Of a DNA stretch of 64,000 nt, positions 51,531 to 61,069 are shown in pieces. The translations under genes were made by a program, and so were the position numbers. The notes under the pieces are model-generated. The model was given only the letters and a program-made list of their open reading frames with translations, had not been told where the DNA came from and did not search any database. The stretch covers positions 293,748 to 357,747 of the forward strand of contig NZ_FXXN01000027.1 in NCBI RefSeq assembly GCF_900184795.1, written 5' to 3'. Positions within the stretch are counted from its first letter, which is position 1, and every line of letters begins with the position of its first letter. This DNA is from Magnetospirillum sp. 15-1. GTDB taxonomy: Bacteria > Pseudomonadota > Alphaproteobacteria > Rhodospirillales > Magnetospirillaceae.

Positions 51531-51634
51531 GTCAGGGGTAACTCCTCGGATAGCAACGGCAGGCTCTCCCACGCCTGCCGATGACGGCACATATATAGCC
51601 CTTTGCCGTTATGCGCCACAGTGACGTTACGAAC

Positions 51635-52342
51635 TCATGACGAATGAGGATAATCGCTGAATATGGCGGCCACGCCCCATTCCCGCAGCAAGGCGGCCCG
51701 TACCGGATCGTTGACGGTGTAGGTCCGCACGGCAAGCCCGGCGGCACGGGCGTTTGCCACCTGTCCGGCTTCGAGAAAACGGTGGTCCAGGTGCAGGGCG
51801 GAGGCGTCCAGCCGCCGGGCCTGACCCAGCCAGTCGGCGGGCAGGCGCTCGGCCAGCAGGCCGCGCGGCCAATGGGGCGCCGCCCGTCGCGCGGCCTCCA
51901 GGCAGGCGGAATGGAAGCTTGAAACCACCGGCGGCGGCGCCCCATCCGGCCAAAGGCCGAGCGCCAGCGCCAGGGCGGCCTCGGCGGTGGCCGTCTCGCG
52001 GCCGGGATCGGGCTTGATCTCCATGTTCACCGCCAGCCCCAGTTCCAGACACAGGCGCAGCACCTGCTCCAGGCTGGGGACTTTTTCGGCGGCGAAGGCG
52101 GGGGCGAACCATGACCCGGCATCCAGCCCGGCGATCGCCGCCCAGTGGTGATCCGCCACCGGGCCGGCGCCGGTGGTGGTGCGCTCCAGGGTGTCGTCGT
52201 GAAAAACCAGCGGCACGCCGTCACGGGACAGGCGGACGTCGAACTCGACCATGGAAAGGCCATGGGCGGCGGCGGTGCGGAATGATGCCGGAGTATTCTC
52301 CGGTGCCAGCCCGGCCAGGCCGCGATGGCCGATCAGGATCAT
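51635..52342 (-). CDS. ugpQ: glycerophosphodiester phosphodiesterase
   Basis: 235 residues, GDPD family. Hydrolyses glycerophosphodiesters to glycerol 3-phosphate and an alcohol. Catalytic and metal residues are in GHRGLAGLAPENT (HRG, E) and EFDVRLSRDGVPLVFHDDTL, and NMEIKPD follows. There is no signal peptide, so it is cytoplasmic. Its start overlaps the preceding GT9 stop by four bases. Confidence 0.93.
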   Translation of the reverse strand: MILIGHRGLAGLAPENTPASFRTAAAHGLSMVEFDVRLSRDGVPLVFHDDTLERTTTGAGPVADHHWAAIAGLDAGSWFAPAFAAEKVPSLEQVLRLCLELGLAVNMEIKPDPGRETATAEAALALALGLWPDGAPPPVVSSFHSACLEAARRAAPHWPRGLLAERLPADWLGQARRLDASALHLDHRFLEAGQVANARAAGLAVRTYTVNDPVRAALLREWGVAAIFSDYPHSS

Positions 52343-53550
52343 CCCAGCAGGCGTCGCACCGCGTCCAGGACCTGCTCCACCGTAATGGCGCGCATGCAGG
52401 CGGGGTCGGTGCAGGCGGTGCTGCGGTGGTTCATGGCCGAGACGCAGGGCGAACAGGCCAGCCGGGCGGTGAGGAACTCGGCCTTTTCATTGAGGGCGCC
52501 GTAAAGGGCGGGCGTCTCGGGGCCGAACAGCACCAGGGTGGGCAGACCCACCGGCGCGGCGAAGTGGGCCGGGCCGGAATCGTTGGTGACCATGGCCTGG
52601 GACAGGGCATAGAGGGGGATCAGATCCTCCATGCGGGTGAAGCCGGCCAGATTGCAGGCGCGATCAGAGCCGGTGGCGTCGACCAGAATCTGGGCCTCCG
52701 CCTTCTCCGAGGCCACGCCGGTGACGATGATGGCGAGGCTCTCATCCTCGAGCAGGCGCCGGGCCACCTCGGTATAGCGGTCGTAGGGCCAGCGGCGCAG
52801 CGGCATCAGTTCGCTGCTGTTGGGATTGAGGATCACCCAGCGCTTGACGTCCTTCAGCACCGGATAGGCCTGGAACAGCCGGGCCTTGAAGGCGTCCAGC
52901 GCTTCCGGGGACGGCGCCACCGGGGCGAGGCGGACATCCTCGTCGCTGAAGGCCGCCTTGCCGTGGGGCGTGGTGCCTTCGGGCTCGGTCAGAGCGTGGA
53001 CCAGGGCCATGAAGCTTTTGGCGATGTGCTGGTGCGGGTTGTAGCCGACCCGGTGGGTCAGCAGTTCGCCGCGATACAGCCCCTCGGTATGGAAGCGGTG
53101 AAAGCCCACCCGCTTGGGCGCCCCGGACAGGAAGGTCAGCAGCGCCGAGAAGCGCGAGAACATCTCCATGTCGATGGCGGCCATCAGGTCCAGCGAGCGC
53201 ATGGTGCGGATCATGCGCAACGTGTCGACCACCAGGGTGACCAGGTTGTCGACGCGGATGGTCAGCATGTTCTCGCGGGGGATGGTGCCCATGATGTCCA
53301 GGCTGGGGCGGTTCTTGGCGAAGATCAGGAAGTAGACCCTGGCGTCGGGAAACAGCGCCCCGGCGCGCTTCAGCGCGGCGTCGGCGATCACCGCGCTGCC
53401 CATCTCGGACAATTCGATGAACAGGATGTTCTTGGCCGCCGAAGGCACGGGCGGGCTGAAGAAACAGCGGATTCGCCAGTAAAGGGTCATCAGGAAAGCG
53501 AGGGGCACCCCCGCCCAGAAATCGATCTGCCGCATCCTGTCGACGTTCAC
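52339..53550 (-). CDS. glycosyltransferase family 9 (heptosyltransferase-like)
   Basis: About 403 residues. The central ILNPNSSELMPLRRWPYDRY, NLAGFTRMEDLIPLYALSQA and TNDSGPAHFAAPVGLPTLVL segments are the GT9 donor-binding pattern. A hydrophobic N-terminal stretch (WAGVPLAFLMTLYWRI) suggests membrane association. A Cys cluster lies near the end (CSPCVSAMNH, TACTDPACM). The GTG at 53550 is behind GAGG at five bases; ATG at 53535 is the alternative. It overlaps the upstream GT39 gene slightly less than its next start. The acceptor is unknown. Confidence 0.85.
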   Translation of the reverse strand: MNVDRMRQIDFWAGVPLAFLMTLYWRIRCFFSPPVPSAAKNILFIELSEMGSAVIADAALKRAGALFPDARVYFLIFAKNRPSLDIMGTIPRENMLTIRVDNLVTLVVDTLRMIRTMRSLDLMAAIDMEMFSRFSALLTFLSGAPKRVGFHRFHTEGLYRGELLTHRVGYNPHQHIAKSFMALVHALTEPEGTTPHGKAAFSDEDVRLAPVAPSPEALDAFKARLFQAYPVLKDVKRWVILNPNSSELMPLRRWPYDRYTEVARRLLEDESLAIIVTGVASEKAEAQILVDATGSDRACNLAGFTRMEDLIPLYALSQAMVTNDSGPAHFAAPVGLPTLVLFGPETPALYGALNEKAEFLTARLACSPCVSAMNHRSTACTDPACMRAITVEQVLDAVRRLLG

Positions 53551-53557
53551 GACCGCC

Positions 53558-55078
53558 TCACTTGTTCTCGAAGGCGCCCGAGCCATAGGACTCGGCCAGC
53601 CAGATTTCGTAATGATCCACGACCTTGCCGCCCCAGCCCCGGTCCACGGTGCCGAGCAGCGTCAGGCTGCGGAAGGACTTGCGCATGTCCTGGACCGCGT
53701 GGAACCCGTCCTTGATCACGTAGATGCCGTCCCGTCCCGGCAGGGTCGCCGCGTCCCGCGCATCATACGAAGGAATTCGGGGAAAGCCAGCCGAACCGGT
53801 CAGGAAGACGATGGGGTGGCCGGGCAGGTAATAGGTCAGCAGACCGGCCACCTCGTGCTTGGTGGTAAAGATGAAGGCGTCGGGACGTCTGGCCCTTTCG
53901 GCTTCCACGGCGCGGGCCAGCTTGTCCCACTCGCCCAGGCGGCTCATGGGGTCGGACTTGATGGGGATGGGCAGAAGGGCGGTGGCCATCTGCACGTAGG
54001 TGGCGGCGACCAGCAGGCCGCCCAGACCGATGGCCGCCACCCAGGCCCGGCGCAGGCCCGGTCCCCAGGAGCGTCCCGCCACCACGACGGCTCCCGCCGT
54101 GGCGATGGCGGCGCCCAGATAGGCCGGTCCCGGCCAGTGGGGCTGCACCAGTCCGCCCAGGCTGTGGCGCACGAAGAAGGCCAGCAGCGGCGCCGAGGTG
54201 GCGCCCAGCAGGAACCATTCCGGCCGCCGGCCGCGCCAGCCGGCCCACAGCGCCCAGCCCATGCCCCACAGCATGAAGGCGAAGACCAGCGGGGTGACCG
54301 TTCCCAACTGGGTGCCGAGGAAGGTGGCGAGGCTCTTCAGCGGATCGCCGACCGGCGCGTCGAAGGAATGGGACAATTGCTTGCGGATGGACACCCATTC
54401 GTGCTGGGCGTTCCAGACCAGCACCGGCGCGGTGCAGGCCAGGGCCAGGACGATGGCCGCCCAGAAATGCGGACTTTTCCACCAGCGCCGCGCCTGGGGA
54501 AACAGGGCGAACACCGCCAGGATGCCCGGCGCGATCAGCACCATGGTGTATTTGGACGTAAAGCCCAGGCCCAGCGACAGGCCCAGGACGTAGAGCCAGC
54601 GCGTCCGCCCGTCGTCCAGCAGGCGGATCACGGCCCACAGGCAGGCCGACCAGAAGACCAGCAGCGGCGAATCCGGGGTGACCAGCACGCCGGCGGCGGC
54701 GAACAGGATGGTGGCGTTGAGCAGCGCCAACGCCCACCAGCCGGCCCGGATGTCGCGAAAGGCCAGCCGGGCGGTGTCGAAGGCCAAAAGGGTGACGGCC
54801 GCCGCCGCCAGTACGGCCGGCAGGCGGATGGCGGTCTCGGACTCGCCGAACAGGGCGGTGGTGGCGGCCATCCACCAGGCCATCATGGCGGGGTGGTCGT
54901 AATAGGACAACTGCAGACGGCGCGACCATAGCCAATAATAGGCCTCGTCGCCCGACAGCAGGGTGCTGCCGGCCAGCCACAGATGCAGCAGCGCGGCCAG
55001 GGTCACCAGCCCGGCCAGCAGGGCCGCGTTCCTGGTTCCCATGGCGGGGGGGCGAATGGTCTTGGCGTCGGGTGCCAC
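53558..55078 (-). CDS. ArnT-like glycosyltransferase family 39
   Basis: About 506 residues with some 10 to 12 membrane helices. The periplasmic SGDEAYYWLWSRRLQLSYYD segment with DE and YDHP is the GT39 active site that uses polyprenyl-phosphate sugars. No gene for lipid-linked L-Ara4N or mannose synthesis is nearby, so the donor is open. The GTG at 55078 follows CCGGAG by seven bases; ATG at 55042 and GTG at 55123 are alternatives. It is followed by the GT9 and ugpQ genes, likely one operon. Confidence 0.85.
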   Translation of the reverse strand: MAPDAKTIRPPAMGTRNAALLAGLVTLAALLHLWLAGSTLLSGDEAYYWLWSRRLQLSYYDHPAMMAWWMAATTALFGESETAIRLPAVLAAAAVTLLAFDTARLAFRDIRAGWWALALLNATILFAAAGVLVTPDSPLLVFWSACLWAVIRLLDDGRTRWLYVLGLSLGLGFTSKYTMVLIAPGILAVFALFPQARRWWKSPHFWAAIVLALACTAPVLVWNAQHEWVSIRKQLSHSFDAPVGDPLKSLATFLGTQLGTVTPLVFAFMLWGMGWALWAGWRGRRPEWFLLGATSAPLLAFFVRHSLGGLVQPHWPGPAYLGAAIATAGAVVVAGRSWGPGLRRAWVAAIGLGGLLVAATYVQMATALLPIPIKSDPMSRLGEWDKLARAVEAERARRPDAFIFTTKHEVAGLLTYYLPGHPIVFLTGSAGFPRIPSYDARDAATLPGRDGIYVIKDGFHAVQDMRKSFRSLTLLGTVDRGWGGKVVDHYEIWLAESYGSGAFENK

Positions 55079-55208
55079 GCGGGACTCCGGCTGCGTCGAA
55101 AAGGGGCGACGGGCCAATACCACGAAATGCCCACCCTCTACCAGTCGCCACCTTGCCGGGCGGCCGGGCGGCCGCTATACCCGAGGGATGATGGATGGAG
55201 GAGCCCGC

Positions 55209-55553
55209 ATGTCCCGTTTCAGCTTCGTGAAGTCGTTTGTCGCCGTTTCCGCCGCGTGTCTGGCCCTGGCCGCCTGCAGCGGCGAACCCTCGGAGGCCGA
55301 TATGAAGGCCGCCGTCGAGCAGACCTTCGGCGGCATGAACGAACAACTGGGCGATGTCGGCAAGCTGATCGGCAAGGACCTGTCGACCAAGGTCAAGAGC
55401 TTCAAGAAGCTGGCCTGCGCCGAAGCCAAGGGCAATCCCGGCTTCGTCTGCGATTTCGAGATGAGCCTGGACGGCCCCCTCGGCCAGAAGACCGAGAAGG
55501 CCTCGGCCCGCTTCGTCAAGGGCGACAAGGGCTGGAGCGTTATGGAGAAGTGA
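55209..55553 (+). CDS. small predicted lipoprotein
   Basis: 114 residues. MSRFSFVKSFVAVSAACLAL then AACSGE is a lipoprotein signal with lipobox LAAC. The mature part is a charged, mixed fold with two Cys (KLACAEAKGNPGFVCDFEM), possibly a disulfide. The ATG follows GGAGGAG. I do not recognise the family. A dispersed inverted repeat follows its stop. Confidence 0.75.
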   Translation: MSRFSFVKSFVAVSAACLALAACSGEPSEADMKAAVEQTFGGMNEQLGDVGKLIGKDLSTKVKSFKKLACAEAKGNPGFVCDFEMSLDGPLGQKTEKASARFVKGDKGWSVMEK

Positions 55554-55579
55554 CACCGACCTAATTCCGATCGCCGAGT

Positions 55580-55657
55580 CCACCACGAAGGCCCGAAGGC
55601 ACGAAGGGAAGAGAAGAGGCCTTCGTGTTTCTTCCCGCCTTCGTGCCTTCGTGGTTC
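55580..55657. repeat. dispersed inverted repeat, copy 2
   Basis: CCACGAAGGCCCGAAGGCACG begins at 55583 in the left arm, and GCCTTCGTGCCTTCGTGG ends at 55654 in the right arm. It is the same family as 45017-45102. It lies between the convergent lipoprotein and nasA genes and may end transcription from both sides. Confidence 0.78.
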
Positions 55658-55709
55658 AGCGACCCCTGTCGTTTCCCGCCGAAGGGCGGATAGTGCGTAG
55701 GACGGAAGG

Positions 55710-58277
55710 TCACGCCACCTTCGGCACCGTTTCGGCCAGGATCGCCCGGATTTCCGGCACGCACGAGCCGCAATTGGTTCCGGCCTTCAGCATGGCCCCC
55801 ACCTCGGCGGCATTGGACAGGCGGTGCTCGTGGATGGCGGCGCGGATGGCCGCCAGACCGACGTTGAAGCAGGCGCACACCGTCTTGTCGCGGCCCCGGT
55901 CGCCGCCGGGCGGGGCGCCGGCCACCAGGGTGGCGCGCTCGCCGCCGTCGATGGCGGAGTGGCCGAAGGCGGTGGCCACCCAGTCGGGTGAGAAGTCTGT
56001 GGCCCAGGGAAAGACGAACAGCACCGCGTCCAGGCGGCCGTCCACCAGCCGGGCGCCCCGGTAATGGCCGCGGTTGGGGTCGAGGAACTCGATCCACTCG
56101 CCGTCGGTGCCCAGCCATTGCTTGGCGGCCGCCGGCCAGTCCTCGCCGGCTTGGCCCGCCAACCGCCAGATGGAATGGGCCCGGCCCGCCGCCTTGGCCC
56201 AATAGAACGAGCGGGGCAGTTCCACCGGATTGCGGCTCAGCAGCACGCCGTGCCAGGCGGCGATCAGCTTTTCGACCATCACCGGGGCTTGCTTCAGTTC
56301 CGGCTGGCCCGAGACGGGGTCGGTGACGGCGTCGATCAGGCTGCCGACGACCGCGCCCGAGGCGGTGCGGTCGTTCCAGTGGATGGGGGCGAAGACCTCG
56401 CCCGGCCGCTGGCCGCCGTCGAGGCAGACCCGCAGAACCACGCTGGCCCGGCGGCCCGAGACCCGGGCCAGTTCGCCATCGGCCAGACCGAAGCGCAGCG
56501 CGTCGCGGGGATTGACGAACAGCAGCGGCTCGGGGGCATGGGCGGCCAGCCGGACCGAGCGGCCGGTGCGCGTCATGGTGTGCCACTGGTCGCGCATGCG
56601 CCCGGTGTTGAGAAGCAGGGGGAAGGCCTTGTCGGTGGCCCGTACCGGCGGGCGGGGTGTGATGTCGAGCAGGCGGGCCTTGCCGTCGGGGTGATAGAAG
56701 CGGCCGTCGGCGAACAGCCGCGCCGTGCCCCGGCCGGGGGCGCGCACCGGCCACTGGATGGGCTCCATGGCCTCGTAATCGGCCCCCACCAGACCCGACA
56801 GGTCCAGGTCGCGGCTGCCCCCGTTTTCGAAGGCGGTGAGGCGGCAGAACTCGTCGAGGATGGCCCCCGTGCCGGTCCAGGCGAAAGCCTCGCCGAAGCC
56901 CATGCGGCGTGCCACCTGGGCGATGATCCACCAATCGCCCCTGGCGTCGCCCGGGGCGGGCAGGAAGGGTCGCTGGCGCGAGATGCGGCGTTCGGAATTG
57001 GTGACGGTCCCCGTCTTCTCGCCCCAGGCCAGGGCCGGCAGGCGTACATGGGCGAACTGGGCCGAATCGGTGTCGGCCTCGCATTCCGAGATGACCACGA
57101 AGGGGCAGGCCGCCATGGCGGCGCGCACGCAATCGGCCTCGGGCAGGCTGACCGCCGGATTGGTGGCCATCACCCACAGCGCCTTGATCTTGCCGTCGGC
57201 CACGGCGCGGAACAGGTCCACCGCCTTGAGGCCCGGCCTGGCCGCCACCCGGGCGGAGTTCCAGAAGCGCCCCACCCGGTCCACGCTGGCCTCGTCGAAG
57301 CCCATGTGGGCGGCCAGCATGTTGGCGAGGCCGCCGACCTCGCGCCCGCCCATGGCGTTGGGCTGGCCGGTCAGCGAGAACGGCCCCATGCCGGGGCGGC
57401 CGATACGCCCGGTGTGGAGGTGGCAGTTGATGATGGCGTCGACCTTGTCGGTGCCCGACGAGGACTGGTTGATGCCCTGGGACCAGACGGTGACGGTCTT
57501 TTCCGTGTCGGCGAACCACGAGAAGAAGCTGACGATCTTTTCCGGCGGCACGCCCACGTCCACCTCGGTCTTCTCGCCTCTGAGGTGGGCGAGCAGGCCG
57601 TTGAACAGGATGGCGTCGCTGCCCGGCCGGATGGCCAGATGCAGATCGGCGCATTCGGCGGTGGCGGTGCGGCGCGGATCGATGACCACGATGCGCATGT
57701 CGGGCCGCTTGGTCTTGGCGGCCAGCAGGCGCTGGAAGGCCACCGGGTGGCACCATGCGGTGTTGGAGCCGACCAGCACCACCAGATCGGCCAGGTCCAG
57801 ATCCTCGTAGCAACCGGGCACGGTGTCGGAGCCGAAGGCCCGCATGTGCCCGGCCACGGTGGAGGACATGCACAGCCGGGAATTGGTGTCGATATTGGCC
57901 GAGCCGATGAAGCCCTTCATCAGCTTGTTGGCGGCGTAGTAATCCTCGGTCAGCAACTGGCCCGAGACGTAGAAGGCCACGGAATCCGGGCCGTGCTCGG
58001 CGATGGCGGCGGAGAAGCGCTGGGCCACCAGATCGAGCGCCGGTTCCCAGTCCACCCGCTCGCCGCCGATCTCGGGATGGAGCAGCCGGCCGTCAAGGCC
58101 GATGGTCTCGGCCAGGGTGGAGCCCTTGACGCACAGGCGGCCGAAATTGGCCGGATGTTCGGGATCGCCCCGCACCACCCATTCCCCGGACGCGTCCCGG
58201 CGCTCGGCGATGACGCCGCAGCCGACGCCGCAATAGGGGCAGGTGGTGCGGACGGTCTCGGACATCGTGTCAGCCAT
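55710..58277 (-). CDS. nasA: assimilatory nitrate reductase catalytic subunit
   Basis: 855 residues. Cytoplasmic molybdopterin enzyme reducing nitrate to nitrite. An N-terminal [4Fe-4S] site (CPYCGVGCGV, then RLCVKG) is followed by molybdopterin-binding domains (NIDTNSRLCMSS, GSNTAWCHPV). The C-terminal 60 residues form a BFD-type [2Fe-2S] domain (VCACFNVGLAAI, GTNCGSCVPEI), as in bacterial NasA/NasC. It overlaps nirD by eight bases. Its end faces the lipoprotein gene. Confidence 0.95.
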   Translation of the reverse strand: MADTMSETVRTTCPYCGVGCGVIAERRDASGEWVVRGDPEHPANFGRLCVKGSTLAETIGLDGRLLHPEIGGERVDWEPALDLVAQRFSAAIAEHGPDSVAFYVSGQLLTEDYYAANKLMKGFIGSANIDTNSRLCMSSTVAGHMRAFGSDTVPGCYEDLDLADLVVLVGSNTAWCHPVAFQRLLAAKTKRPDMRIVVIDPRRTATAECADLHLAIRPGSDAILFNGLLAHLRGEKTEVDVGVPPEKIVSFFSWFADTEKTVTVWSQGINQSSSGTDKVDAIINCHLHTGRIGRPGMGPFSLTGQPNAMGGREVGGLANMLAAHMGFDEASVDRVGRFWNSARVAARPGLKAVDLFRAVADGKIKALWVMATNPAVSLPEADCVRAAMAACPFVVISECEADTDSAQFAHVRLPALAWGEKTGTVTNSERRISRQRPFLPAPGDARGDWWIIAQVARRMGFGEAFAWTGTGAILDEFCRLTAFENGGSRDLDLSGLVGADYEAMEPIQWPVRAPGRGTARLFADGRFYHPDGKARLLDITPRPPVRATDKAFPLLLNTGRMRDQWHTMTRTGRSVRLAAHAPEPLLFVNPRDALRFGLADGELARVSGRRASVVLRVCLDGGQRPGEVFAPIHWNDRTASGAVVGSLIDAVTDPVSGQPELKQAPVMVEKLIAAWHGVLLSRNPVELPRSFYWAKAAGRAHSIWRLAGQAGEDWPAAAKQWLGTDGEWIEFLDPNRGHYRGARLVDGRLDAVLFVFPWATDFSPDWVATAFGHSAIDGGERATLVAGAPPGGDRGRDKTVCACFNVGLAAIRAAIHEHRLSNAAEVGAMLKAGTNCGSCVPEIRAILAETVPKVA

Positions 58278-58605
58278 GGGCCACCTTTTTCGCGAATTCC
58301 AGCTTCAGCCATACCTGCCCGTCGGCCACCTTGGATTCCACCGGGCGGGTACAGCCCTCGTCGGGAGCGGTGGCTTCGCCGGTTTCCAGGTCGATGGTCC
58401 AGGAATGCAGGGGGCACACCACCACACGACCGGTGACGATGCCCTCCGACAGCGGTCCGCCCTTGTGGGGGCAGCGGTTGAACAGGGCGAAGATTTCGTC
58501 GCTCGAGGTGCGGAACACCGCGATGTCGCCCTTGGTCGTCTGCACGGTGCGGGCCCCCAGCTTGGGGATGTCGTCCACACGTCCGATCTTGATCCAGTCC
58601 TGCAT
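58270..58605 (-). CDS. nirD: nitrite reductase small subunit (Rieske type)
   Basis: 111 residues. Rieske-like fold with the cluster ligands in RCPHKGGPL and CPLHSW, and a preceding IPKLGARTVQTTKGDIAVFR. Many NirD proteins lack the ligands, but here they are present. It lies four bases after nirB and overlaps nasA. Confidence 0.94.
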   Translation of the reverse strand: MQDWIKIGRVDDIPKLGARTVQTTKGDIAVFRTSSDEIFALFNRCPHKGGPLSEGIVTGRVVVCPLHSWTIDLETGEATAPDEGCTRPVESKVADGQVWLKLEFAKKVAHG

Positions 58606-58609
58606 GGCT

Positions 58610-61069
58610 TCAGCCCACCTCGGCCAGGGTTTTGAATTCGTGCGCGTCCACCTCGCCGTCGGCCCGTTCGGCCCACGGATCGATCTGCGCGTATTTCTGC
58701 GAGAAGACGAAACGGGAGAAGGCGGCGCGGCGGCCTTCGGCGTCGTCCACCACCCGCTTCTTGACGTAGTCCATGCCGACCCGCTCGACCCACGGCGCGG
58801 TGCGTTCCAGGTAGCGGGCCTCCTCGCGGTAGATCTGCATGAAGGCGCCGGAATACTCGAGCACCTCCTCCTCGGTGGCGACGCGGACCAACTGGTCGGT
58901 GCCGCGCAGTTCGATGCCGCCGTTGCCGCCCACCGAGATGTCGTAGCCGGCCTCGACGCAGACGACGCCGATGTCCTTGATGGTGGCCTCGGCGCAGTTG
59001 CGCGGGCAGCCCGATACCGCCAGCTTGACCTTGTGCGGCGTCCACGAGCCCCACATCAGCTTCTCCAGCTTGACGCCGAGGCCGGTGGAATCCTGGGTGC
59101 CGAAGCGGCACCATTCCGAGCCGACGCAGGTCTTCACCGTGCGCAGGCCCTTGGCGTAGCCGTGGCCCGAGACCAGCCCGGCCTTGCCCAGATCGGCCCA
59201 CACGCCCGGCAGGTCCTCCTTCCTGACGCCCAGCAGGTCGAGACGCTGGCCGCCGGTGACCTTGACGGTGGGAATGCGGAACTTGTCCACCACGTCGGCG
59301 ATGGCGCGCAGTTCGGCCGGATTGGTCAGCCCGCCCCACATGCGCGGGATCACCGAATAGGTGCCGTCCTTCTGGATGTTGGCGTGGACGCGCTCGTTGA
59401 TGAAGCGGCTCTGGTAGTCGTCCACGTATTCCGCCGGCCAGGCGCACAGCAGGTAGTAGTTGAGCGCCGGACGGCACTTGGCGCAGCCGTCGGCATGGCG
59501 CCAGCCCAGCGCCGAGCGCACCGTGTCCTGGGTCTTGAGCTCCTGGGAGACGATGGCCTTGCGCACCTCGTCGTGGGAGAGGTCGGTGCAGCCGCACATG
59601 CCGCCGGCCTTGGCTTCCACCACCTCGCCGGTGACATGGGTCAGGATGGCCTGCACCACGCCGGCGCACTGGCCGCACGACGCGCTGGCCTTGGTGTGGG
59701 CCTTGACCTCGTCCAGGCTGGTCAGCCCCTTCTCGGTGATGGCCTTGACGATGGCGCCCTTGGACACGCCGTTGCAGCCGCAGACCTGGGCGTCGTCGCT
59801 CATGGCGGCGACGTTGACGCCGCCCGCGTGGCCCTTGCAGGTGGCGTCGGCATAGGCCTGGCCGAAGATCATGCGGTCGCGGATGGCGGCCACGTCGGCC
59901 TTTTCGCGCATCAGCTGGAAGTACCAGGAGCCGTCGGCCACGTCGCCGTACATGACGGCGCCCACGATCCGGTCGGCGCGGAGCACCAGCTTCTTGTAGA
60001 TGCCCTTGGCCGAGTCCCGGTAGACCAGTTCCTCGTCGGCCTCGTCCTGGGCGGCCAGTTGTCCGGCCGAGAACACGTCGATGCCGGTGATCTTGAGCCT
60101 GGTGGACAGCGGCGGCGTCACATAGCTGGTATCGTCGCGCCCGGCGAGGCGGGCGGCGCAGACCTTGGCCTGCTCCCAGATGGGGGCCACCAGGCCGAAG
60201 ATCTGGCCGCGATGCTCGACGCACTCGCCCACCGAATAGATGGCCGGGTCCGAGGTGGCCATGTCGTCGCCCACCTCGATGCCGCGGTTGATGTCCAGGC
60301 CGCAGGCCTTGGCCAGATCGACGTTGGGGCGGATGCCGATGGCCACCACCACCAGATCGGCGGGAATCTCGCGGCCGTCGGCCAGCTTGACGCCGGTGGC
60401 GCGGCCTTCCTCCTCGCCCATGATCTCCTCGGTCTGGCCCGAGGTGAAGAAGTGCAGGCCGCGCTCGGTCAGGTCCTTCTGCAGCAGGTGACCGGCCTCC
60501 ACGTCCAGCTGGCGCTCCATCAGGGTGGGCATCAGGTGGACCAGGGCGACGGGCATGCCGCGCCGCCGGAGGCCCCAGGCGGCCTCCAGGCCCAGCAGGC
60601 CGCCACCGATCACCACGGCGCGCTGCTTGGCCTCGGCGGCGTCCAGCATCTTCTCCACGTCGGCGATGTCGCGGAAGGCGACCACGCCGGGCAGTTCCAG
60701 GCCGGGCAGCGGCGGCATCAGCGGCTTGGAGCCGGTGGACAGCAGCAGCCGGTCATAGGGCACCACCAGCCCGGCGGCCGAGGTTACCGTCTTGGCCGTG
60801 CGGTCGATGGCCACCACCGGATCGCCGGTGTGGAGCCGGATGCCGTTGTCGGCGTACCAGGCGCGCGGGTTGATGACGATGTCGTCCACCTGCTTCTCGC
60901 CGGCCAGCACCGAGGACAGCATGATGCGGTTGTAATTGGGATGGGGTTCGGCGCCGAACACCGTGATGTCGTAGCGGGCCGGCGCGATGGCCAGCAATTC
61001 CTCGACGGTGCGCATGCCGGCCATGCCGTTGCCGATGACGACCAGCTTCTGGCGGGGAACAGCGTTCAT
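58610..61069 (-). CDS. nirB: NAD(P)H-dependent nitrite reductase large subunit
   Basis: 819 residues. Reduces nitrite to ammonium. FAD domain at the N-terminus (VVIGNGMAGMRTVEEL), NAD-binding GGGLLGLEAAWGLRRRGM, two BFD-type [2Fe-2S] segments (VCGCNGVSKGAIVKAI and CGCTDLSHDEV) and the sirohaem/[4Fe-4S] core with GSEWCRFG and SGCPRNCAEATIKD. The ATG is eight bases from AGGAG and inside the preceding gene's stop (ATGA). Confidence 0.96.
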   Translation of the reverse strand: MNAVPRQKLVVIGNGMAGMRTVEELLAIAPARYDITVFGAEPHPNYNRIMLSSVLAGEKQVDDIVINPRAWYADNGIRLHTGDPVVAIDRTAKTVTSAAGLVVPYDRLLLSTGSKPLMPPLPGLELPGVVAFRDIADVEKMLDAAEAKQRAVVIGGGLLGLEAAWGLRRRGMPVALVHLMPTLMERQLDVEAGHLLQKDLTERGLHFFTSGQTEEIMGEEEGRATGVKLADGREIPADLVVVAIGIRPNVDLAKACGLDINRGIEVGDDMATSDPAIYSVGECVEHRGQIFGLVAPIWEQAKVCAARLAGRDDTSYVTPPLSTRLKITGIDVFSAGQLAAQDEADEELVYRDSAKGIYKKLVLRADRIVGAVMYGDVADGSWYFQLMREKADVAAIRDRMIFGQAYADATCKGHAGGVNVAAMSDDAQVCGCNGVSKGAIVKAITEKGLTSLDEVKAHTKASASCGQCAGVVQAILTHVTGEVVEAKAGGMCGCTDLSHDEVRKAIVSQELKTQDTVRSALGWRHADGCAKCRPALNYYLLCAWPAEYVDDYQSRFINERVHANIQKDGTYSVIPRMWGGLTNPAELRAIADVVDKFRIPTVKVTGGQRLDLLGVRKEDLPGVWADLGKAGLVSGHGYAKGLRTVKTCVGSEWCRFGTQDSTGLGVKLEKLMWGSWTPHKVKLAVSGCPRNCAEATIKDIGVVCVEAGYDISVGGNGGIELRGTDQLVRVATEEEVLEYSGAFMQIYREEARYLERTAPWVERVGMDYVKKRVVDDAEGRRAAFSRFVFSQKYAQIDPWAERADGEVDAHEFKTLAEVG

